Shown here one piece after another: positions 8,671 through 15,983 of a DNA stretch of 64,000 nucleotides (position 1 is the stretch's first letter; every line of letters begins with the position of its first letter). The stretch covers positions 54,398 through 118,397 of the forward strand of contig JAHABX010000009.1 in the NCBI GenBank assembly GCA_018376135.1, given 5' to 3'. Both the position numbers and the translations under genes were made by a program. The notes under the pieces are model-generated. The model ran no database searches. It was given only the letters and a program-made list of their open reading frames with translations, and was not told the DNA's origin. The stretch is from Clostridiales bacterium (GTDB lineage: Bacteria; Bacillota; Clostridia; Lachnospirales; Lachnospiraceae).

Positions 8671-9095
8671 GACAGCTGCCCCTTTCCTGTGTTCATCATC
8701 AGCCCAAGAAGAGCATCCAGCTTTGCTTCATCCGAGGTTGCTGCATTAAAGGAAACCTTAACATCCCCTTCCGACAGGGATGTAAGAACCCCGGACAAGT
8801 CAATGCTTTCGATATCCAATGTACCGGACTGTTTCCGGTCGTACAGATATCGACCGCAAGCCCGGTCGCACAGCATTGGATGCAACACGACGGGAATCAG
8901 GTCAATGTGGCAGTAATCCAAAACTTCCACCTCTGACTTCCTGACACAGAATGCCAGATTCCAGATCTGCGACGCATCTACCTGACACCCCAAAGACTCC
9001 AGTCTGCGAAGAGTCATATTGCAGAAGGACTCTGGAAGGACGGAACCCATGTCCACCAGGGCTGCAGTCATTTCTTTCAAAATTGCACTGTCCAT
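8646..9095 (-). CDS. Putative head-tail connector (adaptor) protein
   Basis: 149 residues. The N-terminal half is mostly helical, with a MTLRRLESLG segment and a DLIPVVLHPMLCDRACGRYL helix, which fits the helical-bundle adaptor proteins (gp15/gp6-like) that attach beneath the portal. It follows the major capsid gene by 14 bp, the usual place for the adaptor. No specific family could be confirmed from sequence alone, so the call rests on position and helical character. Confidence 0.6.
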   Translation of the reverse strand: MDSAILKEMTAALVDMGSVLPESFCNMTLRRLESLGCQVDASQIWNLAFCVRKSEVEVLDYCHIDLIPVVLHPMLCDRACGRYLYDRKQSGTLDIESIDLSGVLTSLSEGDVKVSFNAATSDEAKLDALLGLMMNTGKGQLSCYRKVRW

Positions 9096-9109
9096 CCTTC
9101 AATCTCCTT

Positions 9110-10114
9110 TTATCCCAGCTTATGTTTGAATGCAACGATACGAATCTGCTTCGCTTCATATACAGGTTTCCAGTTTGCAGCCTCCTGCAGTTCCAATCTG
9201 GACGGTCCTTCTGTCTTTGCAACTTTTGCATTTGTAAATGCAATTCCACGCGGATGCAGAATCATTGTCTTACGATTGATCAGATAATCAACACCTGATC
9301 CTTTTCTTTTTGCGCGGTCTGTTTCTGTTGGTACAAATCCCGCAGGATTACCATTACCCAATGCTACCGCTCCATTTCCGAACAGATACGTTGTGTACAC
9401 ACCATTGGATACTGGACATCCATCATCCACAATGACGCGCTTGCCCTGATAAGTGCCAAAGGCAACATCATTGGAGGGCTGTACCGTATCGATCAGGTTC
9501 TGCTTCTTCAGAGCCGCCTCGGTGGCGCTGTGCATGCAGATGCCGGTCAGCTGTGCCTTGGCATCTCCCAGCATCTGCTCCGCATCAATAAACGCAGAAC
9601 CGCTCCAGTTTGCCTTTGTTCCCGTCAAACCGGAGATATCCAGAAGATTGGACTTGAGTCTGGTTTCAGCAGGAGGAGTCCCCTCCTCTCCTGCAGGAAT
9701 GGTTCCAAAAACTCCATCAAGAATAGCAATCAGTTCTTTCTGCATATCACGCTCCCAGAACCTGGCTACAAGTGTAGCGATTGCCGCCATTGGATCAGAC
9801 CCGGCTAAAGCCGCGGAAAGATCTGTTGCACTCCACATCTTTGCCCTGCGAATAATCGCTGCCACATCCTTGTTGGAAGTGATCTTGTTATCAGCCAGAT
9901 CCGTTCCTTCAATGACCTGCTCGGATTCTCCGGTAAGGTCCTCGAAGAATGGCATGTTGACTGTTGGTGCCGCCTGAGAAGCCAAGGCATCAAATTCCGG
10001 ATTATTGGCAATAATTCCGCTCTGCACCAAAGCGGAAAGCTCCTTTGTACGATTAACAACGTACGGGTTAAAAAGTTCCGGGACAATTACGTCCTGTAAA
10101 GTTGTTCCTGGCAT
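9110..10114 (-). CDS. Major capsid protein
   Basis: 334 residues. The start MPGTTLQDVIVPELFNPYVV and the segments NMPFFEDLTGESEQVIEGTD and MGDP-like RFWERDMQKELIAILDGVFG are typical of the coat protein family found with GP20-type scaffolds in Clostridium prophages. The C-terminal part contains the KRKGSGVDYLINRKTMILHP strand that forms the P domain. It assembles the icosahedral shell with an HK97 fold (family knowledge). It lies 14 bp after the scaffold gene and uses AAGGAGG as ribosome binding site. Confidence 0.9.
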   Translation of the reverse strand: MPGTTLQDVIVPELFNPYVVNRTKELSALVQSGIIANNPEFDALASQAAPTVNMPFFEDLTGESEQVIEGTDLADNKITSNKDVAAIIRRAKMWSATDLSAALAGSDPMAAIATLVARFWERDMQKELIAILDGVFGTIPAGEEGTPPAETRLKSNLLDISGLTGTKANWSGSAFIDAEQMLGDAKAQLTGICMHSATEAALKKQNLIDTVQPSNDVAFGTYQGKRVIVDDGCPVSNGVYTTYLFGNGAVALGNGNPAGFVPTETDRAKRKGSGVDYLINRKTMILHPRGIAFTNAKVAKTEGPSRLELQEAANWKPVYEAKQIRIVAFKHKLG

Positions 10115-10128
10115 AAATCTTTACCTCC

Positions 10129-10737
10129 TTAAATTTTGACTCCGGCTGCTGCCGCCAGTTCTCTGGCTTGCGCCGGATTTTCACGAAGCAGCTTTCCCTG
10201 CTCCGTAAGATTGAAAGTATCTTTTGCAAATGGGTTTGATGCCGGTGCACCCTTACCACCCGCAGGAGTATATGGCGGAGTCTTCTGGATTTCTTTAAAA
10301 AGAAAACTCTTGGTCTCCTGAATGGTCTTTAACTGCTCCTCCAGTCCTGCCACCTTTCCGTCCTCTGTAAGAACCAGCTTTGTACGGTCGAACAGACCTG
10401 CTGCCATATCCTCATCATGAACTTTACCGGTAACTGCCAGCTTAATAGCATTGGTCAGCCTCAGCTCCTTCATCTCGTCGGCATGCTTTTTCAGCTCCGC
10501 CTTGTTAGAATCCTGGAGGTCCTTGATCTGTTTCTTCAGCTCCTCATTGTCTCCAGCAGATTCTTTCAGGGTGTTCAGCTGCTTATCCCGCTCCGACACC
10601 GTTGTCTTTAAAGTCTTGTTTTCTTCATTGACTTCGTTGAAACGAGCCTTCGTGACATAGTTTCCATCCAATGCAGCCATAATTTTTCCAGCCTGCTCTT
10701 CAGTGCAACCCATTGCAATCAAGTCTTCCTTGTTCAT
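10129..10737 (-). CDS. Phage scaffolding protein (GP20 family)
   Basis: 202 residues of mainly coiled coil: a short N-terminal helical hairpin (NKEDLIAMGCTEEQAGKIMA), a long coiled coil from about 35 to 100 (ENKTLKTTVSERDKQLNTLK), and a C-terminal Pro/Gly linker followed by FAKDTFNLTEQGKLLRENPA. This matches the minor structural protein GP20 family that acts as internal scaffold for capsid assembly. It heads the capsid-tail gene block and is preceded by a 327-bp non-coding stretch, so its transcript may start there. Confidence 0.88.
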   Translation of the reverse strand: MNKEDLIAMGCTEEQAGKIMAALDGNYVTKARFNEVNEENKTLKTTVSERDKQLNTLKESAGDNEELKKQIKDLQDSNKAELKKHADEMKELRLTNAIKLAVTGKVHDEDMAAGLFDRTKLVLTEDGKVAGLEEQLKTIQETKSFLFKEIQKTPPYTPAGGKGAPASNPFAKDTFNLTEQGKLLRENPAQARELAAAAGVKI

Positions 10738-10849
10738 CTTGTTCTTTCCTTCCTTTTCAAACTTTTCATTTCCGTTGTTTTCCGTGGGTGACGAACCACG
10801 AATGAATCTTGTTCTTTACCGCCTGCAATGCGAAAAAGGCGAAAAATAA

Positions 10850-10869
10850 CACCCGGACACTACCGGGTG
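10850..10869 (-). terminator. Rho-independent terminator upstream of the scaffold gene
   Basis: Minus-strand hairpin with a perfect 7-bp stem CACCCGG/CCGGGTG and 6-base loop, followed by TTATTTTT. It would stop minus-strand transcripts arriving from the 11-12 kb regulatory genes before they reach the capsid genes. Confidence 0.7.
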
Positions 10870-11031
10870 CCTATGACTAATTCTATAACTTTTTAAGACT
10901 AAAGACAGCATCACCCCGCCGCCCGGAGGAAGATATTCTGGATCACCACCTTCCTATCCTGCTGTTTTATAGTTGCATCTGTATGTTTCTACTCTCATTC
11001 CCTCTTATCACCTCCTAAAAATTGGTATAAA

Positions 11032-11059
11032 AGAACGCCCCTCATTTGAAGGACGTTCT
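11032..11059 (-). terminator. Rho-independent terminator after the 11.1-kb small gene
   Basis: Minus-strand stem AGAACGTCC/GGGCGTTCT (9 bp with one G-T pair), a 10-base loop and a following TTTTAT run. It lies 6 bp after the stop of the small gene at 11065 and separates the Rha-type module from the capsid operon. Confidence 0.75.
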
Positions 11060-11064
11060 ACTAC

Positions 11065-11283
11065 TCATGCTATATATTTCCTTTTTCTTCTTTCCCTATC
11101 TGCCCTCTTTCCATGAATATATCCCAGCATAAATATATCCATTGCAGTATCACGGCTACATGAATACGGTCTTGCCTCTAAAATATCATCTATTTCTGAA
11201 AAAGTTTGCATATTAAGTGGTCCGATATATACATTTTTTCCAAGCATTTGCATTGTTGCATTTGTGCCATAACACGTACGCAT
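11065..11283 (-). CDS. Small hypothetical protein coupled to the Rha-type gene
   Basis: 72 residues from the ATG at 11283, which overlaps the stop of the upstream gene (TAATG) and has GGGTGG before it. A longer frame back to 11313 exists but lacks a ribosome binding site. The protein has a basic C-terminus (KRADRERRKRKYIA) and no domain I recognise. Because of the coupling it is probably made together with the Rha-type regulator; it is followed by a terminator. Confidence 0.6.
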   Translation of the reverse strand: MRTCYGTNATMQMLGKNVYIGPLNMQTFSEIDDILEARPYSCSRDTAMDIFMLGYIHGKRADRERRKRKYIA

Positions 11284-12026
11284 TATGCCACCCCCTGATA
11301 AGAAACCCGGCACTTATTCACATTACCGTTGGTAAGCCGCAGTTCAATCACCGAGGGATAGCCGTTTTCCTCCAGCCATTCCCGAACCTTCTCCAGCACG
11401 CTGCCCTTATACTGAACGGTCACACCGTCATGGCCGTTACGGCTATAGGCTGTCCTCACAACTTCATCCGCAAAGATGTCTAATTTCTGAATGATTCCGC
11501 TTACTGCTTTATCATGCGGTCTCCCGGATTCGGACATGATTCCCAACTCCTTTGCGATTGTCGTGCAGTCCCACAGTTTCGGAACATCAGAAATCAACGG
11601 CGCCTTAACCGGATAACCAGAATCAGAATAAATCCGGACTACCTCAGCAGCTATGTATTTGGAATCTACTCCGGCGTCATGCAAGGCCTCCTTGATGTTC
11701 TTAACCATCATATTTACAGAAGGAAGTTTTTCTTTCTTCTTGTCAGGCTGTTCCTTCTTTGGGAATTTTTCACTGATAACCTCTGCCATATCGTGAAAGC
11801 GGTTAATATATCGTGCAGTAAACTCTGTTCCTTTGATTCCAGTCAATTTGTGGGCTATAAATTCGCAGCCTTTCTTGGTAATATCATAGCAGGGCAACAT
11901 TCTTCCTGTACTGTCTTTATATGTACTTTCTTTGAAAAAATCACTGGGCTGAATTTTCAGCTCAGTAAGTTCAGAGATATATCCCCTCACATCAGCCAAT
12001 AGATTCTTGTGTTTCTTTTCAACCAT
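11283..12026 (-). CDS. Rha-type phage regulatory protein, apparently truncated at the N-terminus
   Basis: The first 85 residues match the pRha domain: HKNLLADVRGYI, SDFFKESTYKDSTGRMLPCY, then DITKKGCEFIAHKLTGIKGT. A C-terminal domain (about 140-247) follows with IAKELGIMSESGRPHDKAVS, resembling KilA-C/ANT-type DNA-binding extensions. The frame stays open upstream of the ATG for SCEVAEM, which are residues conserved in Rha proteins, but meets a TGA nine codons before that motif ends without any start codon. GGAG abuts the ATG with no spacing. The gene therefore looks decapitated, or starts at an unusual site. Rha proteins interfere with lytic growth of phages (family knowledge); it forms a unit with the RHH gene upstream. 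Confidence 0.65.
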   Translation of the reverse strand: MVEKKHKNLLADVRGYISELTELKIQPSDFFKESTYKDSTGRMLPCYDITKKGCEFIAHKLTGIKGTEFTARYINRFHDMAEVISEKFPKKEQPDKKKEKLPSVNMMVKNIKEALHDAGVDSKYIAAEVVRIYSDSGYPVKAPLISDVPKLWDCTTIAKELGIMSESGRPHDKAVSGIIQKLDIFADEVVRTAYSRNGHDGVTVQYKGSVLEKVREWLEENGYPSVIELRLTNGNVNKCRVSYQGVA

Positions 12027-12126
12027 CTCCGCTACTTCGCAGCTATTATGTCAAAAATTTTCTAGTTGAAAGAAGTCTGCTCAAATGATATGATAGATTT
12101 ATCAGGAGCAAAACTTCTGTGTTTTG

Positions 12127-12162
12127 GAGCAATCGTGTTACTTGGTAGGTGTGCGGTTGCTC
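12127..12162 (-). repeat. Intercistronic hairpin between the RHH and Rha-type genes
   Basis: Minus-strand stem GAGCAA/TTGCTC separated by 24 bases, beginning at the stop codon of the RHH gene. A hairpin in the same place, with related bases (GAGCAACC, ACCAA, TTGC), lies in the second module at 20564-20594. Confidence 0.5.
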
Positions 12163-12338
12163 TATTTTTTCATTTTCTGGTACTGCTCTTCAATTCCATT
12201 TCTCACTGCTTCTGAACGACTAACCTTTTTGGTTTCGCAAATGGTATCCAGCTTATCAACTGTCTCTTTATCCAGCCTTACTCGAAGCATGTAATCTTTT
12301 AAACTGGAAGTGGGGCGACCTTTTTTTGTTGTAGCCAT
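12162..12338 (-). CDS. Arc/CopG-type ribbon-helix-helix repressor
   Basis: 58 residues beginning MATTKKGRPTSS. The pattern YMLRVRLDKETVDKLDTICE followed by KVSRSEAVRNGIEEQ is a ribbon-helix-helix: one beta strand (MLRVRL), helix A, a turn and helix B. Such proteins bind DNA as dimers through the strand. The ribosome binding site is AGAGGTGA eight bases before the ATG. A strong promoter lies upstream with a perfect inverted repeat over its spacer and -10, which suggests autoregulation. It precedes an antirepressor-type gene, an arrangement like arc-ant of phage P22. The gene is too short to appear in coarse ORF lists. Confidence 0.85.
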   Translation of the reverse strand: MATTKKGRPTSSLKDYMLRVRLDKETVDKLDTICETKKVSRSEAVRNGIEEQYQKMKK

Positions 12339-12359
12339 ATTATCATATCACCTCTTTTC

Positions 12360-12402
12360 GTTGCTACATTTATAGTATATTTTAGTAGCAACAAAAAGTC
12401 AA
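12360..12402 (-). promoter_or_regulatory. Promoter and operator of the RHH/Rha module
   Basis: On the minus strand TTGACT (12397-12402), 17 bases, TATACT (12374-12379) form a near-consensus sigma-A promoter. A perfect inverted repeat GTTGCTAC ... GTAGCAAC (12360-12367 and 12385-12392, 17 bases apart) brackets the -10 box, the expected place for repression by the ribbon-helix-helix protein encoded directly downstream. Confidence 0.8.
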
Positions 12403-12602
12403 GCATAATTTAAGCCAATCATAAAATTCATGACTAGCTGTAGTAAATCCACCAACCGGTCATATACTTCCCATGCAACATCCGTATTCAAAGACTTGGC
12501 ATGAAGAAAAGCACCTTTTTCTGTCCAGAGGTATAATTTATTGATTTTGGACGATTCCTCAAATTGATGATTCGTTTTAAAATCTGAAAAATATATGTTC
12601 AT
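12399..12602 (-). pseudogene. Remnant of an ORF6N-domain antirepressor gene
   Basis: The 67-codon frame carries NKLYLWTEKGAFLHAKSLNT then DVAWEVYDRLVD, almost identical to the centre of the intact ORF6N protein at 19869-20480 (LYLWTEKGALLHAKSLNTDK). N-terminal HTH-like residues and the whole C-terminal domain are missing, and there is no ribosome binding site. It ends in the promoter region of the RHH gene. It is best read as the leftover of a duplicated or recombined regulatory module. Confidence 0.75.
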
Positions 12603-12662
12603 TTAGTTCACAAACATTTTAAAGTATAAAATTTTTATAAACTAAATCCAAAGTATAAAAAT

Positions 12663-12688
12663 ACCACCGACCATTACTGGCGGGTGGT
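12663..12688 (-). terminator. Terminator overlapping the end of the 12.7-kb gene
   Basis: Minus-strand stem ACCACC/GGTGGT extended by CC/GG across a 2x2 internal loop, followed by ATTTTTATA. The stop codon of the gene at 12674 lies in the loop. It would end the terminase-portal-MuF transcript here. Confidence 0.65.
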
Positions 12689-12943
12689 GCGATCTTTATC
12701 TATAGCGTTACATACCATATGCAAAGTCTCCGTATATGCCATAAGCATTTTCTTGTCTTCTTCGGAAGCATTTGACCGAAGAAAGTCCACAACATCTTTC
12801 CTCAAATGCATCCATTCCTTATCTTTTTTAGGTCCTGATATGATTCTCTCACGAAGGCGCTCAGCCTCTGTCCATTTTTCAGGATGTCTTCGCCATTCAT
12901 TGGCTTTTCTAACTTCCCTCATAAATTCTTCATGAGTCATCAT
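12674..12943 (-). CDS. Small charged protein downstream of the MuF-zincin gene; candidate immunity protein
   Basis: 89 residues, strongly charged, predicted all-helical (EEFMREVRKANEWRRHPEKW, DVVDFLRSNASEEDKKMLMA), no signal peptide, no domain I recognise. It overlaps the end of the MuF gene by 4 bp (ATGA), so the two are translationally coupled, and a terminator overlaps its stop codon. Phage MuF proteins with C-terminal toxin-like domains are often followed by a small specific immunity gene (family knowledge). Position, size and coupling fit this, but nothing in the sequence proves it. Alternatively it is a minor morphogenesis protein. Confidence 0.6.
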   Translation of the reverse strand: MMTHEEFMREVRKANEWRRHPEKWTEAERLRERIISGPKKDKEWMHLRKDVVDFLRSNASEEDKKMLMAYTETLHMVCNAIDKDRTTRQ

Positions 12944-14589
12944 ATCGCTCCTTTCAATCGTTCCAGGAAGAACATCACCTCGTTAAAGTCAGAGAATGAT
13001 GCACCCAAATCCTTTAAGCTATCGCTCACCTTTGTTTCCAGCCACGTATACCTATCTGGCAGCGGAATGTTGAACAGCTCTGATGCAAATTCTAAATCTG
13101 TTCCATATCGGAACTGCTCATTCACAACCTGTAAAATCATTACCAATTCATGGTACCCATCCTCTGAGATTATCCCTTTCTTTTGGCAGATCTGCTGTTT
13201 TAAAAATTCAACAGATGCCTCCTCTATGGCTTGGTTCTCCAGATATGTCATACTATCATAATGACTTACAGAGCAGGAATGCAACATCTCATGCAATACA
13301 ACACCGTCATCTGCTGTTTCAACCAGCGTAATATCACAATTCCATTCCTTTTGTCCCATAACTCCGTCCAAAGACAGACTGTTATCAATATTTATTTTCC
13401 CGCTCCATTTTGATCCATTCCCGGAATACTGCGCACAGTCGTTTTTTAATTTTTCTGCTGCTTTCTTTAACTCCTCTGTGCTTCTGTTCATATTATAATT
13501 TGTTCCTTTGTCATGTGCAAGTTCATCAAGTGTAATCTGCTCCCAATTTTGTACAAATTCCCTCTTCCATTCTGGATAAGTCAAATTCGCTGGCACGTAC
13601 ACAGTCTTCCCTGTCTCCGGATCACGAGCCGCACGTTCTTCTCCGATTGTAAACTCATCATCAAAGTACGGACAGGTGCAGCCCCTGCAGCGTGGATGGA
13701 ATGGTGGCGCCGTCTCTCCAATCTGGAAATACGACATCGGAAAATGTTTCCCATCCATCTCCTGGCAAATCTCGCAGGTATGTCCATCCAAGGTTTCCAC
13801 TACTTCAAACTCTTCTACTCCCAAGTCTTTGAAGCAGTCCTTCTGCGCAATGGAAGATATTGCAGCTGTCTCCGTCATAATCAGGTTTCCCGCCTGACTT
13901 TTGCTTACATTCATGGTCTTCGCCAAACGGTCAATCGCTTTTCTTGGCGCTTCTCCGCGGATGATGCTTTGCGTCAGTTCCGTATGTAATTCATTGACCA
14001 GCTTCTCCTTGTTTGTCCATATGCGATCCGAAAAGTTCTTCCCATCCCGTGCCCACGGCTTTTTCAGGACAATATCCACCCTCCGGTCGTCCAGTTTCAC
14101 CAAATTACTCCCCACTCCGGTTCCTTTCGCAATCTCAAAGGCGGTACGATAATACTGCTCTCCATAGGACTTGTGCAGAAACTCTGTCACCCCTCCTTCA
14201 AATTCTGTCGAAAGCAGTTCCGCATGCTGCCGCATCTGCAGCTTCATGGCCTCCAGTCTGGAAATATGATATTTTGCAGATGCATTTTCCAATTCCTTCA
14301 TCCAGCGCTCATCCAGTGCATTCTCTTCACCTGCTTTGATATATTGCTCTACAGTCCAGTGGAATTCATCCAGTTCATCCTCCTTCAACAGCTTTTTCGC
14401 TCCCGAAAGACTAATCTCGTTATTAACAGCCAGTCTGCCATACCAGATTTCTATGTCCCTCTGAAGGTTGTTCAGCGCCTTCCGGTACTGCTCCTGGATA
14501 TCCTGATAATAATCCATTCCCCGCTGGAACTGAACATCCTCCAAAGCAGCCATCCTGCTTTTCCAGTAATCCTTATTCTTCTTCGCCAT
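12940..14589 (-). CDS. SPP1 gp7/MuF head morphogenesis protein with a C-terminal zincin-like domain
   Basis: 549 residues. Residues 1-340 are the minor head protein: an N-terminal helical part, IIRGEAPRKAIDRLAKTMNV and LIMTETAAISSIAQ at about 208-247, and the Cys-rich CEICQEMDGKHFP ... HPRCRGCTCPYF motif at 272-309 of the SPP1 gp7 family. Residues 360-549 are an extra domain, not present in ordinary gp7 proteins. It carries HEMLH at 433-437 with a further His at 443 (HExxHxxxxxH spacing) and Glu-Glu at 456-457, features of a zinc metallopeptidase. MuF proteins are packaged with DNA and some carry polymorphic toxin domains. Catalysis is inferred. It follows the portal gene with a 17-bp overlap. 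Confidence 0.85.
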   Translation of the reverse strand: MAKKNKDYWKSRMAALEDVQFQRGMDYYQDIQEQYRKALNNLQRDIEIWYGRLAVNNEISLSGAKKLLKEDELDEFHWTVEQYIKAGEENALDERWMKELENASAKYHISRLEAMKLQMRQHAELLSTEFEGGVTEFLHKSYGEQYYRTAFEIAKGTGVGSNLVKLDDRRVDIVLKKPWARDGKNFSDRIWTNKEKLVNELHTELTQSIIRGEAPRKAIDRLAKTMNVSKSQAGNLIMTETAAISSIAQKDCFKDLGVEEFEVVETLDGHTCEICQEMDGKHFPMSYFQIGETAPPFHPRCRGCTCPYFDDEFTIGEERAARDPETGKTVYVPANLTYPEWKREFVQNWEQITLDELAHDKGTNYNMNRSTEELKKAAEKLKNDCAQYSGNGSKWSGKINIDNSLSLDGVMGQKEWNCDITLVETADDGVVLHEMLHSCSVSHYDSMTYLENQAIEEASVEFLKQQICQKKGIISEDGYHELVMILQVVNEQFRYGTDLEFASELFNIPLPDRYTWLETKVSDSLKDLGASFSDFNEVMFFLERLKGAI

Positions 14590-15970
14590 TCTTTACACCA
14601 TCACCCTTTTGGCTCTGACTCTTCGCTTTGAATGCGCCCCCGTACAGCTCTGCTTTCTCCTGAGCTTCTTTTTCTTCTTTTTCCAGCTGTCTGACTTCTT
14701 CATCTGCATCTTCAACAAACGGGTGATTTTTCAAAATGGTTTTGCGTGAAACAATCCCATCGCTCATCTGGCAGATGGTCGCCTGCTCCGTATCATTTTT
14801 GATACAGGTTCTTGTCCAGGTTTGGAGTATCTTTCCACAGGATATTCCATAGAATCGGCAGATGGCTCTGATCAGCTTCGCAAATCCAAGTTCAAATTCT
14901 GTCTGCATTAACCCTGTCTTCATCTCCAGAAGAGCATACATGAATTTCAGTGCCTCGCCGCTCTGATTCCCAAAGTTCTCTGGCTGAGGATCAAATCCCT
15001 GTCCCTGTTCAAAGATCGCCTTTCGGGTAGCGTCCAGCACCTTCTCTCTGGCTTCCACTGGGATTTCAACGCTGAGCGTTCGGGCATCTGCGCCCTCGTC
15101 TGCATCCAATTTGATGGTCTTATACTTCTTCAGGTCCTGAAGGAACCCGTTCAGGTCTGTCCCTCCGTATCCTGTCAAAATGAAGATCAGCTCCTGGATA
15201 TCGTCCAGATCATTGATGAATCCACTGTAGACCTTATCATAAACATCAATCAGTGGCTTGATATTTACCAGATCATCCTCCGTAATATTATTATTCCGGA
15301 AAGGAATGAACGGGACCTCGCCCATGTCATGTCGATACTGAGATTCCATCTCTCCTGTCTCCGGATCCATGAACATATCGTAATAGAGCAGCCCCTCATC
15401 AACCGTGTCACCGATTCGTCTGCGGAATGCCTGACACTCTGTCTCTGTCCAATATTCATAAATCATATAGGTATCCCCTGATACTTCATCAATGTCAGAA
15501 TATACCCGGAAAACTCCCATGAGCTTTTTCTTCAGACTCTTCGACATAACCGGAATAATTTCCTTACTGTCTACAACTGCCCACTCAAATCCGTTTTCCC
15601 CTCGCCAGTAATGAATCCAAGCCGTCTTACAGTTCGCTGCGTTCACACATAGCTCCATACAATTCTTCTTGTACTCATCACCCAGCGTATCTGCAATTTT
15701 CTCATTCATAGTGTTGTTTCCAACATCAAACAACGGAGGTGCTGTAAACGCATAGGATGCCTTCTGATTCACTATGAGCCCATGAAAATTACGAGGGATG
15801 CGATTATCTGCATTACGCAGCGGCTTTCCTTCTTCATCCTCTTTCGGCTTTTTCAGGAGAATATCTGTCCGATTCCGGTAATATCGTTCCGCCGTTTCGC
15901 ACTCCCTGATGTACCCGGTATGACCGGGTTCGTATTTTTTAATCAAACGCTTCATTATGTCCAGTTCCAT
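14573..15970 (-). CDS. Phage portal protein (SPP1 gp6-like)
   Basis: 465 residues from the ATG at 15970, chosen because GAGGTG lies nine bases upstream; a GTG at 15982 is in that ribosome binding site. The SPP1-gp6 pattern is visible: YYRNRTDILLKK, NRIPRNFHGLIVNQKASYAF, then DVYDKVYSGFINDLDDIQEL and the helical stem region. The portal is the dodecameric ring at the capsid vertex through which DNA is packaged and ejected. It lies between the large terminase and the MuF gene, the standard order. The C-terminus is rich in Glu and Lys (LEKEEKEAQEKAELYGGAFK). Confidence 0.93.
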   Translation of the reverse strand: MELDIMKRLIKKYEPGHTGYIRECETAERYYRNRTDILLKKPKEDEEGKPLRNADNRIPRNFHGLIVNQKASYAFTAPPLFDVGNNTMNEKIADTLGDEYKKNCMELCVNAANCKTAWIHYWRGENGFEWAVVDSKEIIPVMSKSLKKKLMGVFRVYSDIDEVSGDTYMIYEYWTETECQAFRRRIGDTVDEGLLYYDMFMDPETGEMESQYRHDMGEVPFIPFRNNNITEDDLVNIKPLIDVYDKVYSGFINDLDDIQELIFILTGYGGTDLNGFLQDLKKYKTIKLDADEGADARTLSVEIPVEAREKVLDATRKAIFEQGQGFDPQPENFGNQSGEALKFMYALLEMKTGLMQTEFELGFAKLIRAICRFYGISCGKILQTWTRTCIKNDTEQATICQMSDGIVSRKTILKNHPFVEDADEEVRQLEKEEKEAQEKAELYGGAFKAKSQSQKGDGVKNGEEE

Positions 15971-15983
15971 AATATTTTGCACC

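Larger units (their letters stand above)
10738..11064. other. Non-coding stretch between the regulatory module and the capsid operon
   Basis: No supported ORF lies in these 327 bases. It holds two terminator-like hairpins for minus-strand transcripts, described separately. On the minus strand, upstream of the scaffold gene, are a 5-bp CGTGG/CCACG hairpin and a purine-rich ribosome binding region (GGAAGGAAAG). A late promoter may lie between the hairpins and the scaffold start, but no convincing -35/-10 pair was seen. Confidence 0.5.
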
